Assembly: GCF_032854445.1 (NCBI RefSeq)
Contig: NC_088296.1
Span: 24,623,604-24,687,603, forward strand
Direction of reading: 5' to 3'
Source: Liolophura sinensis
Taxonomy: Eukaryota; Mollusca; Polyplacophora; Chitonida; Chitonidae
DNA: 64,000 nucleotides
Shown: positions 1 through 11,731 of the stretch, in pieces
Numbering within the stretch: position 1 is the stretch's first letter
How the letters are laid out: every line of letters starts with the position of its first letter
Notes under the pieces: model-generated
Seen by the model: only the letters and a program-made list of their open reading frames with translations
The model's database searches: none
Told to the model about the DNA's origin: nothing
Made by a program: the position numbers and the translations under genes

Positions 1-403
1 GCCCCCTCGCCCCACGGGTCGGGGTCCAAGGCACGAGGGAGGTAACGTTCGCGTGCGATTTGCTCCGTCCTCGTGCTGCTGGCCGCTACCCGCAACAAGG
101 GGACGAGGATGGTCACCGTTCTCACAGTACCATTCATGTGCGATTTGTACCATCCTGGCGCGGCAGCCCGCGATCCGCAAGCCGTGGTGTCTCCATCCGG
201 CTTCCATACCTACGTCTAGAAATTAAACGCGTAGGCCTACTGATGTTTTGATCACGCTTTACACATAGCCAGAAGGGAAGAATGTCATAACTGCCTCACT
301 GGTATGGCAAACTATAATCTGAACACTGGGCAGCCTTACTCTGCTCCTGATATTAGAGAGTCGGCAGAAGTAGGCGTGACCGCTCTGCACTCTCGTCCAT
401 CAA
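1..403. other. No gene recognised
   Basis: The first ~200 bases are relatively GC-rich and the rest is ordinary sequence. The short open frames here lack recognisable domains. Nothing is supported. Confidence 0.5.
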
Positions 404-500
404 GTAAGTGAGCGCTTGGGGTTAAACGTCGTACCTAACAGTTTTTCATTCATATGGCGACGAAGGCGTCCATAGAGTGTATGCAATGTGCCTTTTTGTT
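404..500. repeat. SINE-like fragment, GAGTGAGTG-tail family
   Basis: A 'gagcgcttgggg' block followed by 'aacgtcgtac' and 'catatggcgacgaagg' marks a repeat also seen, truncated, at 1357-1415 (opposite orientation) and 26084-26114. Its ends are not clear here and no target duplication was identified. Confidence 0.5.
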
Positions 501-1356
501 GCAACATTGATTTCCAACAATGTTTTATCTAGTGCTGCTTCAGTGAGGCGCCTTACCGAAGACAAGTAAGCCGTCCCGCCAGAGCCATTATATTGATACG
601 GTTCAACCTGTCGTTGCACTTTCCCTATTGCTGAACGCCAGGCCAGGAAGTTCCACCTACCTCTTTAAAGGTCTTAGGTGTGATCCGACCCCTGTGGTCA
701 TAAGAATGTCTGAAGCCCCGTATGACATCAACACTGTACAAGCTGAGCACAGTGTAAAAAATGACTACACTGTAAATACAAATGGTTCTTTGACCGGAGA
801 TCCGGGTGAGACATACACTGGATGAGATACTGTAAGTAAAGTATACAGTACAAATATTGACTGTACTGCTGACAGTAGTAAGAATTCCCAGACTGGAGCT
901 GAAGTTGCAACATGCGGTGTTGGCCGCTCTTATCATGGTATACGTATTGCAGGCAAGCTCAACATCAACCTAGTGACTGTTTTGGTTGATTTAAGCTCTG
1001 GTGTGAGTATCATAAGTAAAGCAATAACTTCATGCCTTCACGATTGCAGTTTGCTTCCCAATGACAATAGAACTGTTGTGTCAGCTATTTGGGGATCAAT
1101 TATACCTTGTATCATTTTGGTGGCGAGCAGATGTCTGTCATGTATTATGTGGCTCAAGCATTTCCCTATGATTGTCCCATTGGAACTGCCACTGTGGAAT
1201 AAGGTAAAATGTAGATAGACTTCCACAAATGCACTGTTACTTGGTTAAATGTTACTGTACCTATGCTACATGCTGATATCTTACAGGAACCAGCCGGCCT
1301 GTTTGTCTGTTAGATTCAGTACAAATCCCAGGTCGATCAGAAGTCACAATGTGGGC

Positions 1357-1415
1357 TCGTCGTCATATGACTGAAAAATTGTTGAGTACGACGTTAAACC
1401 CCAAGCACTCACTCG
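1357..1415 (-). mobile_element. Truncated SINE inside pol, with target-site duplication
   Basis: A 59 bp insert interrupts the linker between protease and reverse transcriptase. It is flanked by a perfect 12 bp direct repeat, 'cacaatgtgggc', at 1345-1356 and 1416-1427. The insert carries 'acgacgttaaaccccaagc' and ends in a (CACT)n-like tail, the reverse complement of the 404-500 family. Removing it rejoins the pol reading frame across the site, so it landed after the pol sequence was in place. Confidence 0.8.
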
Positions 1416-1739
1416 CACAATGTGGGCAAATATTGGTAAGTTACCGGATGGACTGCTCGGTGTTGTGGAACCATGAGAAGAACTTCTATCACAGTTCAGC
1501 CTTTATCTAGCGATGTGCTGGCCACCAGTGAACAGTTAGAATCGTGTGTTCCAGTTATAATTGCTAATTCAAGTCCTGAACCTGTGCAAGTGGGAAAATC
1601 TACCAGAGAGGGTGTATTTCAGGTACAAAGTCGACGTGATGGCTCCACAACAAAAGCTAACCGTCAACCCTCTGGAGAAAAGGTGTGAATTGGTGATTAG
1701 ACTAATCTCACTAGATCTAATTTGGAGTTAAAATGGAAA

Positions 1740-2510
1740 GTTGGGTGGGGAAAATAAATACGGTGACATTCTAGTTGATAAGGATACAGATCTAGGCAGA
1801 ACCAATTTGACACAACATGAAATAAGTGCCCAAGGGAACGACCCGATAAATCTTCGACCATACCGGGTACCAGCAGGCCAGGGAGATATGTTTGAAGAGG
1901 GAAATAGATTAAATGCTGGATAATGGAGTAATCGCCCAATCTACTTGTTCCTGGTCAGCTCCTGTTATGTTGAGTTAAAAGTCAAATAAGTCATGTCGCT
2001 TTTGTGTCGACTATCGAGCCTTAAACTGAGAAATGGGTGCACCCAATAACGTTTGTGGACGGCACGACCCAGGCTTTTGAAAGTACTAAGTACTTCACAA
2101 TCCTAGACTTACTCTCGGGATGCTGGCAGGTGGAGGTAGCCAAAAATGACAGCGGGGAAACAGCGTTCTCAACTGTGGTCATTACGAGTTTAATGCTATA
2201 GCTTTTGGATTGATAAATGCACCGAGCACCTTCCAACGCCAAATGGGCTTACTCTTGGCTGATTTGAATTGGAAAACCTGTGTGGTTTACATTGACGACA
2301 TAATCATTTTCTCAGTTACCTTTGAAGAGCATGTTTCTCGACTCCGTGAAGTGCTTCAGCCTATCCGTGAAGCAAATCTCAAGATAAAGTTGGAGAAGTG
2401 TGTAATCTGTCGACAAAGTGTTAAGTTTCTAGGTCACGTTGTTGATGCTGATGGCATACGACCTGATGCGGAGAAAGTAAGTGCCATTAAGACCTTCCAA
2501 TGTGACTGAG
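1740..2510 (+). pseudogene. Reverse transcriptase segment of the Ty3/gypsy remnant
   Basis: The upstream part has the family's DLGRT and PINLRPYR-like motifs, then a FCVDYR motif near 1998-2016. The catalytic YIDDIIIF motif is encoded at about 2288-2311, and a VKFLGHVV motif follows near 2424. Stops and shifts lie between about 1920 and 2200. The longest uninterrupted piece is the 99-codon frame at 2210-2509, covering the palm and thumb. The catalytic Asp pair is present, but the full domain is not readable in one frame. Confidence 0.85.
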
Positions 2511-3066
2511 CTCTGTAGCCTTCTGGGCGTTGTGTCGTATTATCGACAATATATACGTAACTTTGTGTCCATTGCATTCCCTTTGCATAATCTCTTGAAG
2601 AAAGATGTAACATTCCCATGGTGTCAGGACTGCGGAAATGCATACTACCACCTCAGAGACGTTCTTTGCTCTACACCTATTTTACACTATCCGCATTTCT
2701 CTCTGCTATTTGTGCTCTACGCAAGCACCAGCAATCACAGACTAGGTGTTGTATTCAGCTTGATGGTGTAAAAAAGGCAAACGATTGGCTGTGCTAGTCG
2801 GCATCTGAAGAAAGCAGAACAGAATTACGCAACCATTAAGAAATAAGCTCTCACCATCTTCTGGGGTATAAAGAGGTTCCGTCATTATCTTTACGGTCGC
2901 TCATTCAGCATCGTGACGAACCCCACCCCACTCAGATGGCTGATGAGTCGGAAAAATCCCGTTGGAAAACTTGTCAGATGGTCACTTGATCTCCAAGAAT
3001 ATGACCTCAAGGTCGAGCACAGGTCAGGTGCAAAGCATGGTAATGCTGACGGCCTGTCGCGTTGAC
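2481..3066 (+). pseudogene. RNase H segment of the Ty3/gypsy remnant
   Basis: The 96-codon frame at 2481-2771 has LLGVVSYYRQYIRNF, the typical RT-RNase H connection, and leads into the RNase H start. After a frame change near 2770 another frame gives FRHYLYGR and later LQEYDLKVEHRSG and NADGLSR, the usual end of this domain. Frameshifts and a stop separate these parts. Confidence 0.8.
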
Positions 3067-3074
3067 CGTATGCT

Positions 3075-3885
3075 GCTGCTCAAGTGCAACAAACTGATTA
3101 TGTCGTTGGATTTTGAGAGATGCATTTTGTGCATCCCAAAGAAAGGATACGTTCACGTCTGCAATGGTGAAGTATCTAGCGAATGGTATTCTACCAGCAA
3201 CGTCTACAGAGGCTAGGAGACTTGCTGCCGAGTCGGGAGACTCTTTACTGGAGGATCGTCCCTTGTATCACCTATGGAGTCCAGGCTCACGGAGAAGCAG
3301 AAAATATACCCGGAAACAGCTAATAGTTCCACGGTCACTTATCGACGAGGTCTTGTTCATGTGCCACAATGATCAAACACATGGGCTCGTGGAAAGTTTT
3401 AATCATAGGTGGCAACAATGCTGTTCATGTACGATAGTAACCATCGCCTTGGCTGGGATCGTATCATACCATTTGCACAGAGAGTTTTCATGTAACGCCT
3501 TTCTACTTACTCTATGGTAGAGAACCCTTGTTACCAGTCTTAAAGGACGCAGACGAATACAAAGTTGAAGTCATGGTTTGTCTACGAGAAGACCGTGAGG
3601 CAGCCAACATACACCTGGCTCAGCCGAAGCAGAAGAGCCACCATGATGTCCATTCTCATAAATCTCTCTTCCAGGAAGACGATAAAGTGTGAGTGCATAA
3701 TCCCAAGCCTTCTCCGGGACGACGCAAGACATTTCGTCATCCATGGATAGAGCCATATGGGACTGTTTGGAAGATTTCGCCAGTGACTTTTGAAGTTGAA
3801 AGCAAAAAGACAGAGCCAAAAGTGTGTTGTCCACATAAACAGGCTAAAGCCCTTTGTCTACCCAGAACAAAGGAGCAGCGATGAT
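3075..3885 (+). pseudogene. Integrase segment lacking the DD catalytic core
   Basis: A frame at 3113-3380 carries the N-terminal zinc-binding region (VPRSLIDEVLFMCHND). At about 3381-3390 it jumps straight to the late-core motif VESFN and, in a shifted frame, WDRIIPFA and YGREP. The section that normally carries the first two acidic residues of the DDE triad is absent, so there is an internal deletion. A C-terminal tail follows to about 3884. Confidence 0.75.
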
Positions 3886-6801
3886 ATTTATTTGTCAGGG
3901 GAAGATGATCTTATGGAATGTCGATTGAACCTTTCCGGACGACAGTTAACTTGAACCATTCGATTTGTTTTCTAGAACGACAACTAAGTGCACACGTTAT
4001 GGGAAGATATATTAACTGAGTGCCATTTTAGGGTGTTCAACCGTGTCAGCAACATTGACTATCTAATGTGTCCATACCAACGAAACCATCACGGTAATCT
4101 TAAGAGCAATATGTTGTTTCAGCTGTTATGTAATACAATTAAATGAACACTGACGGTTGGCGAAGACATGCTACTCCATTGTAATTTTTTAATTATGCCT
4201 ATCCTTGTTAGGAACCCTTAAGGCCGCTGGGATATAATGTAAAGTCGCGAATCTAAAGTTTGATTGTACACTGGGAAAAGCAAAGTTTTCAGATAAACAT
4301 TTAGAGTTGTTCCCAACTAGAGGTGTAGGTATGTGACGAAGAGCAGTCCCCGTCTGGAAAGACAAGTATGATGAGGGACTACAACACGTAGGAACTTCAG
4401 CATGACGGAGAATGGCGTGGATGAGACAAGTCACATGGAATTCCACACGACCTCCCTATAGGGTGTCTCCAAAATTGTATCTGTAGTCGAAATGATTTAA
4501 TCTTCCATTAATAATCCGTCCTAAAGTTTGGCTGCCCATGGAAACGAGAACGAGGCTTCTTGGATCACGTGAGTTTCCAGATGGGTGAAAAGGTTTTCAC
4601 CTGTTTCCACCCAGATGGAAACGATAGAAAAAGTTACAAAAGTAAGGAAAAAGGGAAAATGGCGTATATTGACCACCGTAGTGTACATATAAGAAAATAT
4701 TTTGAGTGATGATGCAGGATTAGTGTGGTATAGTGGTGGTAATATAGTTCTTTTTGAGCATCTCCACAGGTTGATGAAAAATGACAAACCGAATTACCTA
4801 CTTATCTACTTTCGTCTGTATTATATTCACATTCACAAATGTGGGGCAGCAGTACATATTCTGCTGATAGCCTAGATGGAATTAAGGCTGTTAAACAGCC
4901 ACGCCTACCTCAGTATGATCACACAGTGAAACGGGCACGAACATGCGGATTGATACATTTGGCACAGCGGTGCACAGCGGTTTTTTCGTTTATATCCCCA
5001 AACTATTACAGTCAATCCTTAAGCATGCGACGGAACAAACAAAGTCCAATGAAAAATTGTACCATTTTCCAGAATACAAACCAGACTATAGTGTGTGTCC
5101 TCTATAAACATTACAGAGAGGCCAGCTGCATCAGGAGTACAATTAGGCGGCCTCATGTTTTCATGTTTATCTGACAAAGTTTTAATCGAGTCCAGCATCC
5201 TCTACATCAGAACGTAACTGAGAAATGACCATGTATGACATTCAGGCTTTCATTTGTAGTAAATTAAAATTTGGGTAACACGAAGAAAACTGTGCAAAGC
5301 ACACTGAAAACACTAATTTGTTCAATTTCAACAGAGTTTACTTTATTAACCATTTTTAAGAGAGTGTTTGTTAAAAGTAACAAACTAGCCTTGCTCTGTT
5401 ACCGATCGTACTCTGGGCGAAGGTAACAAAGTGAGTTAGTTAAACCTGAGCCGGCAGAGCCTTCTACATTGCCGCGATTCTCCAACAAACGACTGTCTGG
5501 AAAGGTCGAATAGAGAAAATGTTGCTTTTCAGTTCGGGCATGTATACCTAATTTAAACAGTTTGAATGGCAAACCTAACATCAACGCGTCTACGATAACC
5601 GATAGTCCTATCGAGGCCAATCGACAGATCGACTAAGTCTGCTTGTGCAAATAAATATGCTAGCATTCAGAACTGTTTAGAGTCTAGGTGTTTTGTCACG
5701 GATGTTAACTGGACAAATCATCGAAAACTAAGCTGTTGATATCATTTGTTTCAATGGTTTACAATGTAGTGAATTTAAGGTAGAATGGCTACTGAAATGA
5801 ACAGGGGCTGTACTCAAGGTTGAAATGTACAGCCTTAGGTCCACATAAATTCTGTTGCTTGTATCTTTCAATACACTGTGCTGGTCAATCTCTCGGGGAA
5901 TTTTGATTGTATGTTCTCAAATTCTCTTTGCTACAGATTTTGCAAGACTACCAGTTGGCATAAAATACTGAAATTGCGACAGTTGTTTTGATGTATTGGT
6001 GATAAAAATTCTACCGTTTTGTCATACTTTTAAAAATCTTTATATGCAGTTTCTATATGAAAACAAATGGAAATAAGTATCGTAAAAAGATACATTACTT
6101 TTACGAACCGCCCTATAAACAACTGTGTCGTTTCTGTGGAACAGGTGACAGTCAGGTAACATGTTCACAGAATTCAGTGCTATTTGTAGTATTGTCTGTC
6201 CTGTCCATTGTGAATGTTCGTCATGTAGATAACAAATTCTTCAATCCATTCCTGTCTTACCAGTTACATATATACATTGATGATTTTTTTATTTCCAGGG
6301 CGCGGACATTCATCTAAAATCAAAGGTTGGTATTACCACATGATGTGCGTGGCAAGTGATTGCATTTGAATCAGGCATACTTCAGTAACACAGTCTGTGT
6401 AAAAATCATTAACTGTTTGTTACTGCACACTTGCTGCACCGTTCGGCGCATTTATCTGGGCCTCTTTATTGTAAATGACCGTCACTGACGTCCTATCTGC
6501 CTCAGTTAAAAGCACATCAGGAATGTATTCTCGTAAAATGAACCAAACTGTGGTATAAACCGTAAAAGTGTTCAGCAATGGTACCAAATCTGTTCTTCAT
6601 ACTCAAGGTATCCTCAATGTATGTTCACAAATTTACTTCAAATGTTCTCTAGTCTAAAATTGGTTTTCAAGCCTTTTAAACAATTTTTTACAAAAACCAA
6701 CATTAAAAAATTGTTTCTTTTTTTTAGGATAACTGAAACATAAATTTTTTGTTTTATATTGACATAGAAGTGGTCTTTCATTTGACCTGTGGACGACATA
6801 C
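3886..6801. other. No gene recognised
   Basis: Only short frames occur, none with a recognisable domain and none with exon-like boundaries matching the ankyrin array. The part from about 5085 to 5280 is duplicated at about 12410-12650. From about 6060 the sequence starts to match 8760 onward, so the tandem unit of the ankyrin region begins here. Confidence 0.5.
5085..5280. repeat. Non-coding segment duplicated at 12.4 kb
   Basis: The block with 'ccagctgcatcaggagtac' and 'aaagttttaatcgagtc' recurs at about 12410-12650 with scattered differences. The two copies bracket the low-coordinate part of the ankyrin array, so this may mark ancient unit ends. Confidence 0.7.
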
Positions 6802-6902
6802 TAGATCCTGAATTTTGAAATCAGCTCCTTTCCTGAGTAAGTGACGAAGGCGATCTAGATCATTGACAACGATGAGCCATGGGTATTGACGCTTTTTTCT
6901 TC
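6802..6902 (-). pseudogene. Decayed ankyrin exon, or possible terminal exon
   Basis: Minus-strand 'ttcacag' acceptor and 'gtatgt' donor flank 101 bp that aligns with ankyrin exons (KGADF-like and IQD-like ends survive in a shifted frame). The two extra bases break the 99 bp frame. Read in phase 0 from the acceptor it gives 15 codons and then TAG. That could make it a terminal exon if transcription reaches here, and an AATAAA lies on the minus strand near 6475-6480. A decayed repeat exon is more likely. Confidence 0.5.
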
Positions 6903-7875
6903 CTGTGAACCGTAACTAATATATACAAACCACCCTATCTCCCGGCATGCAAAACTTACGCCGATTCGCCTACCACGTAAAACTTCATTTCACCAAAACT
7001 TTAAGTTCAAACACTTTGCAATAAAAAAGAAATTGCAACTAACATCACTGTGTATTTTTTACGTTATTCTCCGTAAACCTTGGTTCTGAAGGGCGCGCAG
7101 TTTGCTACCATTTAAGTGTTTACGTAAGAAGTCAGTACAAAAACCATAACTGGCGTATGAAAACAAGTGACGTTTTCATAACTGACAATTTACCAACTAT
7201 CACACCGTTGTTACTCTTTGTGCTGAAAGGTTTATTATATTGTATCCCTATATTCCCCGATTCTGCTGGTGGCTTAAGCATCCATTAGACCTGGTTCCTT
7301 TGCATGGTTTCAATGGTAATGTATGTTAAATGTGATGACAACACAGAATTTTGAGTCCTTCTAGACCAGTGATGTCAAAATAATTGCAAATCCAAAGGCG
7401 CCATTCTATTCTGTGGACTTAACATGGAAGCTTAGATGGAGCCATTTGCAGCAAATATAAATGGAGACAAATATTAGCCTGGACTTTAGACGTTCGGCCA
7501 TCTTAAACACTGTCAAATTCCCTTACCTTACCTTAACATGTACATGTGTATGTCTCCGCAAAATGTTTCTTTTTTTCTAGACTGGAAATGCGCTTGAAAT
7601 GTATAAACACGCCGGCATGAATTTATTTGCATAATATTTGGGTATAGAAATGTGGATTTAATTTTTTCTTTATCTTTTCACCTAATAATATCATTTTTGT
7701 TCACCTAATATTGTGTTTAAGCCTACGGCGACATAATATATATATAGAACATGCCCGAAGTGAATAATTTTCCGTCTTTGTCTTTTGCGCAAACATGTAT
7801 TTAAGATAAAACTACGTGTTTAAAATGGCTCTTGGTCCAACACGCTCTCCTTTTAAATAACCATACAGTACGTAC

Positions 7876-7974
7876 CTTATTCTGTACGTTGACATTGGCT
7901 CCGTGATTTATCAGCAGACGAACAAGGTCCATATCATCTGTCCTCACTGCCCAAAACAACGCTGTCTCTCCTTC
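7876..7974 (-). CDS. Ankyrin-repeat exon, class A
   Basis: This is a 99 bp phase-0 exon between acceptor 'cccacag' and donor 'gtacgt'. It encodes one repeat beginning EGETALFWAVR, with LVRLLINHGANVN in the second helix and hairpin and QNK at the end. TPLH is replaced by TALF. It is the closest intact exon to the 3' side and still ends in a donor, so the reading frame should continue to lower coordinates. Its paralogue is at 10534-10632. Confidence 0.85.
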
Positions 7975-8050
7975 CTGTGGGATGTCACAATAATATGCCA
8001 TTTATACACTGTCTCGATACAAGGTTCGTTTTCTAATTATTAATTATCAG

Positions 8051-8063
8051 CCCCCCCCCCCCC
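8051..8063. repeat. Poly-C tract
   Basis: Thirteen consecutive C residues lie in the intron between the class B and class A exons. The related intron near 10710 has a shorter C run. Confidence 0.95.
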
Positions 8064-8413
8064 ATCCCAACCAACCCCTACAAAAAAAGTAACCCTGGTT
8101 GATAGACTAGTTTAAAAAACTACTGAGCGACGACTGGCCATAACTACTTAATGAAGATCCGTATGTGGGTAATGCATACTGTAATGGCAGCAACATTTTC
8201 TACGGGGTTTTTGAAGCGAATCTGTTTAATTTGGATGGTATTTTGTATCTCCTAATATTTACACGCACAAAGGAACTAGAACACCTCAATGGAGAATCAA
8301 TATAGACTGTATTCCTGGAAAAAAACCAGAAATAAAACATGTTTTTTACTGCTGGTCTTATTTAGCCTAGAGTCCGAGCAATGTGAAAATTATCGTAACT
8401 ATACACCACATAC

Positions 8414-8512
8414 CTTATTCTGTATATTGACATCAGCGCCTCTCTCTACCAACAGACGAACAAGATCCAGATTATTTGCCCTCAGTGCAAAAAGCAAAGG
8501 CGTCTTTCCGTC
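8414..8512 (-). CDS. Ankyrin-repeat exon, class B
   Basis: This 99 bp phase-0 exon has acceptor 'ttgtgcag' and donor 'gtatgt'. It encodes DGKTPLLFALRANNLD, LVRLLVERGADVNIQ and ends NK. The consensus GADVN is intact. It is paired with the class A exon 440 bp downstream on the minus strand, as at 11087/10534. Confidence 0.88.
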
Positions 8513-9493
8513 CTGCACAAGTTAAAAATAGTATGTAGATAAAGTCAAGCTTGAATGTCATAAAAAGGGATGTATATGAAGTCAGGGCTAAGGGTCAAAA
8601 AGGGTGCCGAGATTTTTAGATGATCGAACTTTTGAATACACCGACAAAATCAATGAAACATTAATGAGGTTGGCATCCTAGCATTAACAAATAATGTAAA
8701 CTCTCTAAAATTGTGTACAGATTAGCTTCATTTCTAAACATTTGGATTCTACAATTCTACATAAGTTGTCACCACTCAAGGCATCCGTGTCCAGTATAAA
8801 GATACTTTGCTTTTACAAACTGCCCAATGAACAACTGTCTCGTTTCTGTGGAAGAGGTGACATGAAGGTAACATGTTGACTTGATTTAGTGTTATTGGTG
8901 TTATTGTCTGTCTAGTTTATAGTGAGTGTTCGATATATAGCTAACGAATTGTACATTACATGACTTTGTTATACATATACGTATATGATATAATTTATTT
9001 CTACGGTGCGGACATTTATGTAAAATCAAAGTCAGGTATCAGAGAATAATGTACGTGGCAACTGATTGTATTTTAAGTAGCAGATCTCAGTAGCACAGTC
9101 TGTGTGAAGTCGTGAGCTGTTTGTTACTGCACACTTGCGGCACCGTTCGGTACATATATCTGGGCGTAAGTCTAGTAAATCACCGTAAATGACGTCATAT
9201 CTTTAAGAGCACATGGGGAATGTATTCTCGTAAAATAAACCAAACTGTGGTTTACACGGTAAAGTATTTAACAATTGTAGTAACTCTGTTCTACATGTTC
9301 GAGGCATCCTCAATACATGGTTACACATTCAGTTCAGACTCTATCTAGTATAGAATTAGCTTTGAAGCCTTTTAAACATTTTTTTTACCCAATTAACATT
9401 AAAAATCGATTGTGAGGACAACTGAAACATAAACCCATTGTTTATATGGACATAGGTGACGTGTTTTTTCAACTGATCTGTGGACGACATGCC

Positions 9494-9594
9494 AGATCCT
9501 GAATATTGACATCAGCTCTCTTCTTGACTTGGAGACGAAAGCGATCCAGATTATTTGCCTCTGATGAGCCATGAATAATGATGTTTCCCCCCTC
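9494..9594 (-). pseudogene. Decayed ankyrin exon
   Basis: The segment is homologous to 6802-6902 and 11637-11731. The acceptor 'acgcag' is present, but the donor position reads GC (gcatgt). The body is 101 bp, with a one-base gain in the G run after the acceptor and a second shift further on, so repeat residues (GETSLFMA, then ANNLD-like, then ADVNIQD-like) fall in different frames. It cannot serve as a normal cassette exon. Confidence 0.6.
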
Positions 9595-10533
9595 CTGCGT
9601 ACCGTAACAATAATATACAAACCATGACCTTATCTCCCGAATGCAGAACTTGTGCTAATTCACCTATCACGCAAAACTTCATTACACCGAAGTTTTAAGT
9701 TAAAACATATTGCCAAAAAAAATGTATGTATGTTTTTACCTAATTCTACCTAAAGCATGGTGGCGCGCAATTGGCTGCCATTTAAGCATTTACGAAAGTA
9801 GTTGGAATAAAAACCTAATTGACATTGTATGAAAAGAAAATGTTTCACAGATGACAATTTGTCAACTATCACACTGCTGCTACTCTCTGTGTTATAAGAT
9901 TTATTATATTATATCCCTATATTCAGCTGGTAGACGATAGATCCATAAGGTCTTGTAGCTTTGCATTGTTTTAATGGTAATGTATGTTAAATGTGATGAC
10001 AACACAGCATGTTGAGTCCTTCAAGACTAGTGATATCAAATTAATTGCAAATCCAAAGACGCCATTCTATTCTGCGGACGTAACAGTGTAGCCAATATGA
10101 AATATTTTGCAGCAAATATGAATGGAGACAAATATCAGTCTGGATTTTAGACGTCGGCCATCGTAAACCCTGGCATAGTATGTACATGTGTACATATCTG
10201 CAAAAGGTTTCTTTTTTCGAAAGTGTAAATGTATCAACGAACGTGCATAAATTTATTTGCAAAATAATGGGCAGAGATATGTTGATCTAATTTTTTGTTT
10301 ATCATTTCAGCTTTAATTAGGTGTAGATTGCGAAGACATAATATCATTTTGGTTTGGGTAATACTGTGTTTACACCAGAGGCGGCATAGTTTATACAATT
10401 CATGCCCAAAGTGAATAATTTTCTTTCTTTGATCTTTGTGCATACATGTATTGAGAGATAAAACTGAGTGTTTAAAATGGCTCTTGCTCCAACATGCTCT
10501 CCTTTTTAATAAATGTAACCATACAACACGTAC

Positions 10534-10632
10534 CCTATTCTGTAAGTTGACATTGGCTCCGTGATTTATCAGCAGACGAACAAGGTCCATATCATCTGTC
10601 CTCACCGCCCAAAACAAAACCGTCTCTCCTTC
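10534..10632 (-). CDS. Ankyrin-repeat exon, class A
   Basis: This 99 bp phase-0 exon has acceptor 'ccctcag' and donor 'gtacgt'. It starts EGETVLFWAVRTDDMD and ends GANVNLQNR. It differs from 7876-7974 at a few residues (A to V, V to L, K to R). The terminal Arg codon AGG puts G at the last exon base. Confidence 0.85.
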
Positions 10633-11086
10633 CTGAGGGATGTCACAATAACACGCCTTTTATGCCTCGATACAAGGTTTGTCTTACAATTATTTTTTAT
10701 CACCATCACCCCCCCAAAGTTCTCCCCCAAAAAGTAAAATCTCTGTTATATGGATTGCCAGGATATTAAGAGACCAGTTTAAGAAAACACGGAGCGACCA
10801 TTGGCCAAAACTACCTGCTAAATACAGGCACAATTGTATGCAGGCAATTTATATTGTAATGTTAGCAACATTTTCTTCAGGGTTTTTGGAGCAACTCTGT
10901 TTTTGTTTATTTTTTGTCAGTATGTTGTACCCCCTAATATTTCCACGCACGCAGGAACCAGGGCACCTCAATGGAGAATCAATTTAGGCTGTCTTCCTGG
11001 AAATCAATCTAAAGTAAAACAGGTATTTTAGTGTTGGTCTTATTTAGTCTAGAGTCAGAGGCAATGTGAAACTGTACACCACATAC

Positions 11087-11185
11087 CTCATTCTGTACAT
11101 TAACATCAGCGCCTCTCTCTACCAACAGGCGAACAAGATCCAGATTATTGGCCCTCAGGGCTAAAAGCAAAGGCGTCTTTCCATC
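11087..11185 (-). CDS. Ankyrin-repeat exon, class B
   Basis: This 99 bp phase-0 exon has acceptor 'ttttacag' and donor 'gtatgt'. It starts DGKTPLLLALRANNLD and ends GADVNVQNE. It is the partner of the class A exon at 10534 and a close paralogue of 8414-8512. Confidence 0.88.
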
Positions 11186-11636
11186 CTGTAAAAGTTGAAA
11201 ATAGTATGTAAATGAAGTCAGGCCTGAGTGTCAAGAAAGGGCCGGAGAATTTTGACACATTCAGGTTTTTATTTGGAAAAAACTTTCTAGATGATTCCAT
11301 TTCTTAAAACACCGACAAAAGCAAATAAACATTAACGAGGTTGGCACCCTAGGATTAAATCATGTAAACTCTCCAAAACTGTGTACATAACATTAATTTT
11401 ACATTACATGACTGTGTTATATATATTTATATATATATATACCTATATGATTTATTTTATTTCCACGGCGCGGACATTTATGTAAAAAAAAAGTTTCGTA
11501 TCAGAGCATATTGTACGTAATATTTTTTACCAAATTAACATTAAAAAAATCGTTTTTGAGGATAACTGAATCATAAATCCCTTGTTTATATTGACATAGA
11601 TAACGTGGTTTTTTATTTAATGTGTGGACGACGTTC

Positions 11637-11731
11637 TAGATCCTAAATTTTCACTCCATTCCTGACTAGGAGACAAACGCAGTCCAGATCATTTGCTTCC
11701 TCTGAGCCAGGTGTGAGAGTGTCTTTCCCTC
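11637..11731 (-). pseudogene. Decayed ankyrin exon, third copy
   Basis: The acceptor 'acacag' is kept and phase 0 opens EGKTLSHLAQ. The body has lost bases (95 bp), the frame shifts, and the donor GT has become GA. It marks a truncated third copy of the 2.67 kb unit, whose A and B exons are missing. Confidence 0.6.

Larger units (their letters stand above)
930..3885 (+). pseudogene. Degenerate Ty3/gypsy-type pol remnant
   Basis: Successive frames carry recognisable pol segments in the usual order: protease-like (about 930-1100), linker (1310-1690), reverse transcriptase (1740-2510), RNase H (2510-3066) and integrase (3075-3885). They are split by several stops and frameshifts, a nested SINE fragment at 1357-1415 and an internal integrase deletion. 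The protease active-site triad reads DLSS-like rather than the family's DTG or DSG. No gag, envelope gene or convincing LTRs were found. Protease-RT-RNaseH-integrase order is that of Ty3/gypsy (Metaviridae). The element cannot be autonomous. Confidence 0.85.
6060..8530. repeat. Tandem unit 1 of the ~2.67 kb repeat
   Basis: This segment matches about 8760-11200 along its length. Exon offsets are 2692 (decayed exon), 2658 (class A) and 2673 (class B). A shorter third copy follows at about 11400-11950. Divergence and indels show an old duplication. Confidence 0.75.
8760..11200. repeat. Tandem unit 2 of the ~2.67 kb repeat
   Basis: This is the second copy of the unit described for 6060-8530. It carries a decayed exon (9494-9594), a class A exon and a class B exon in the same order. 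Confidence 0.75.

Noticed and set aside
3886-4200. LTR of the Ty3/gypsy remnant
   Set aside because: No matching repeat was found upstream of 930, so an LTR pair cannot be supported.
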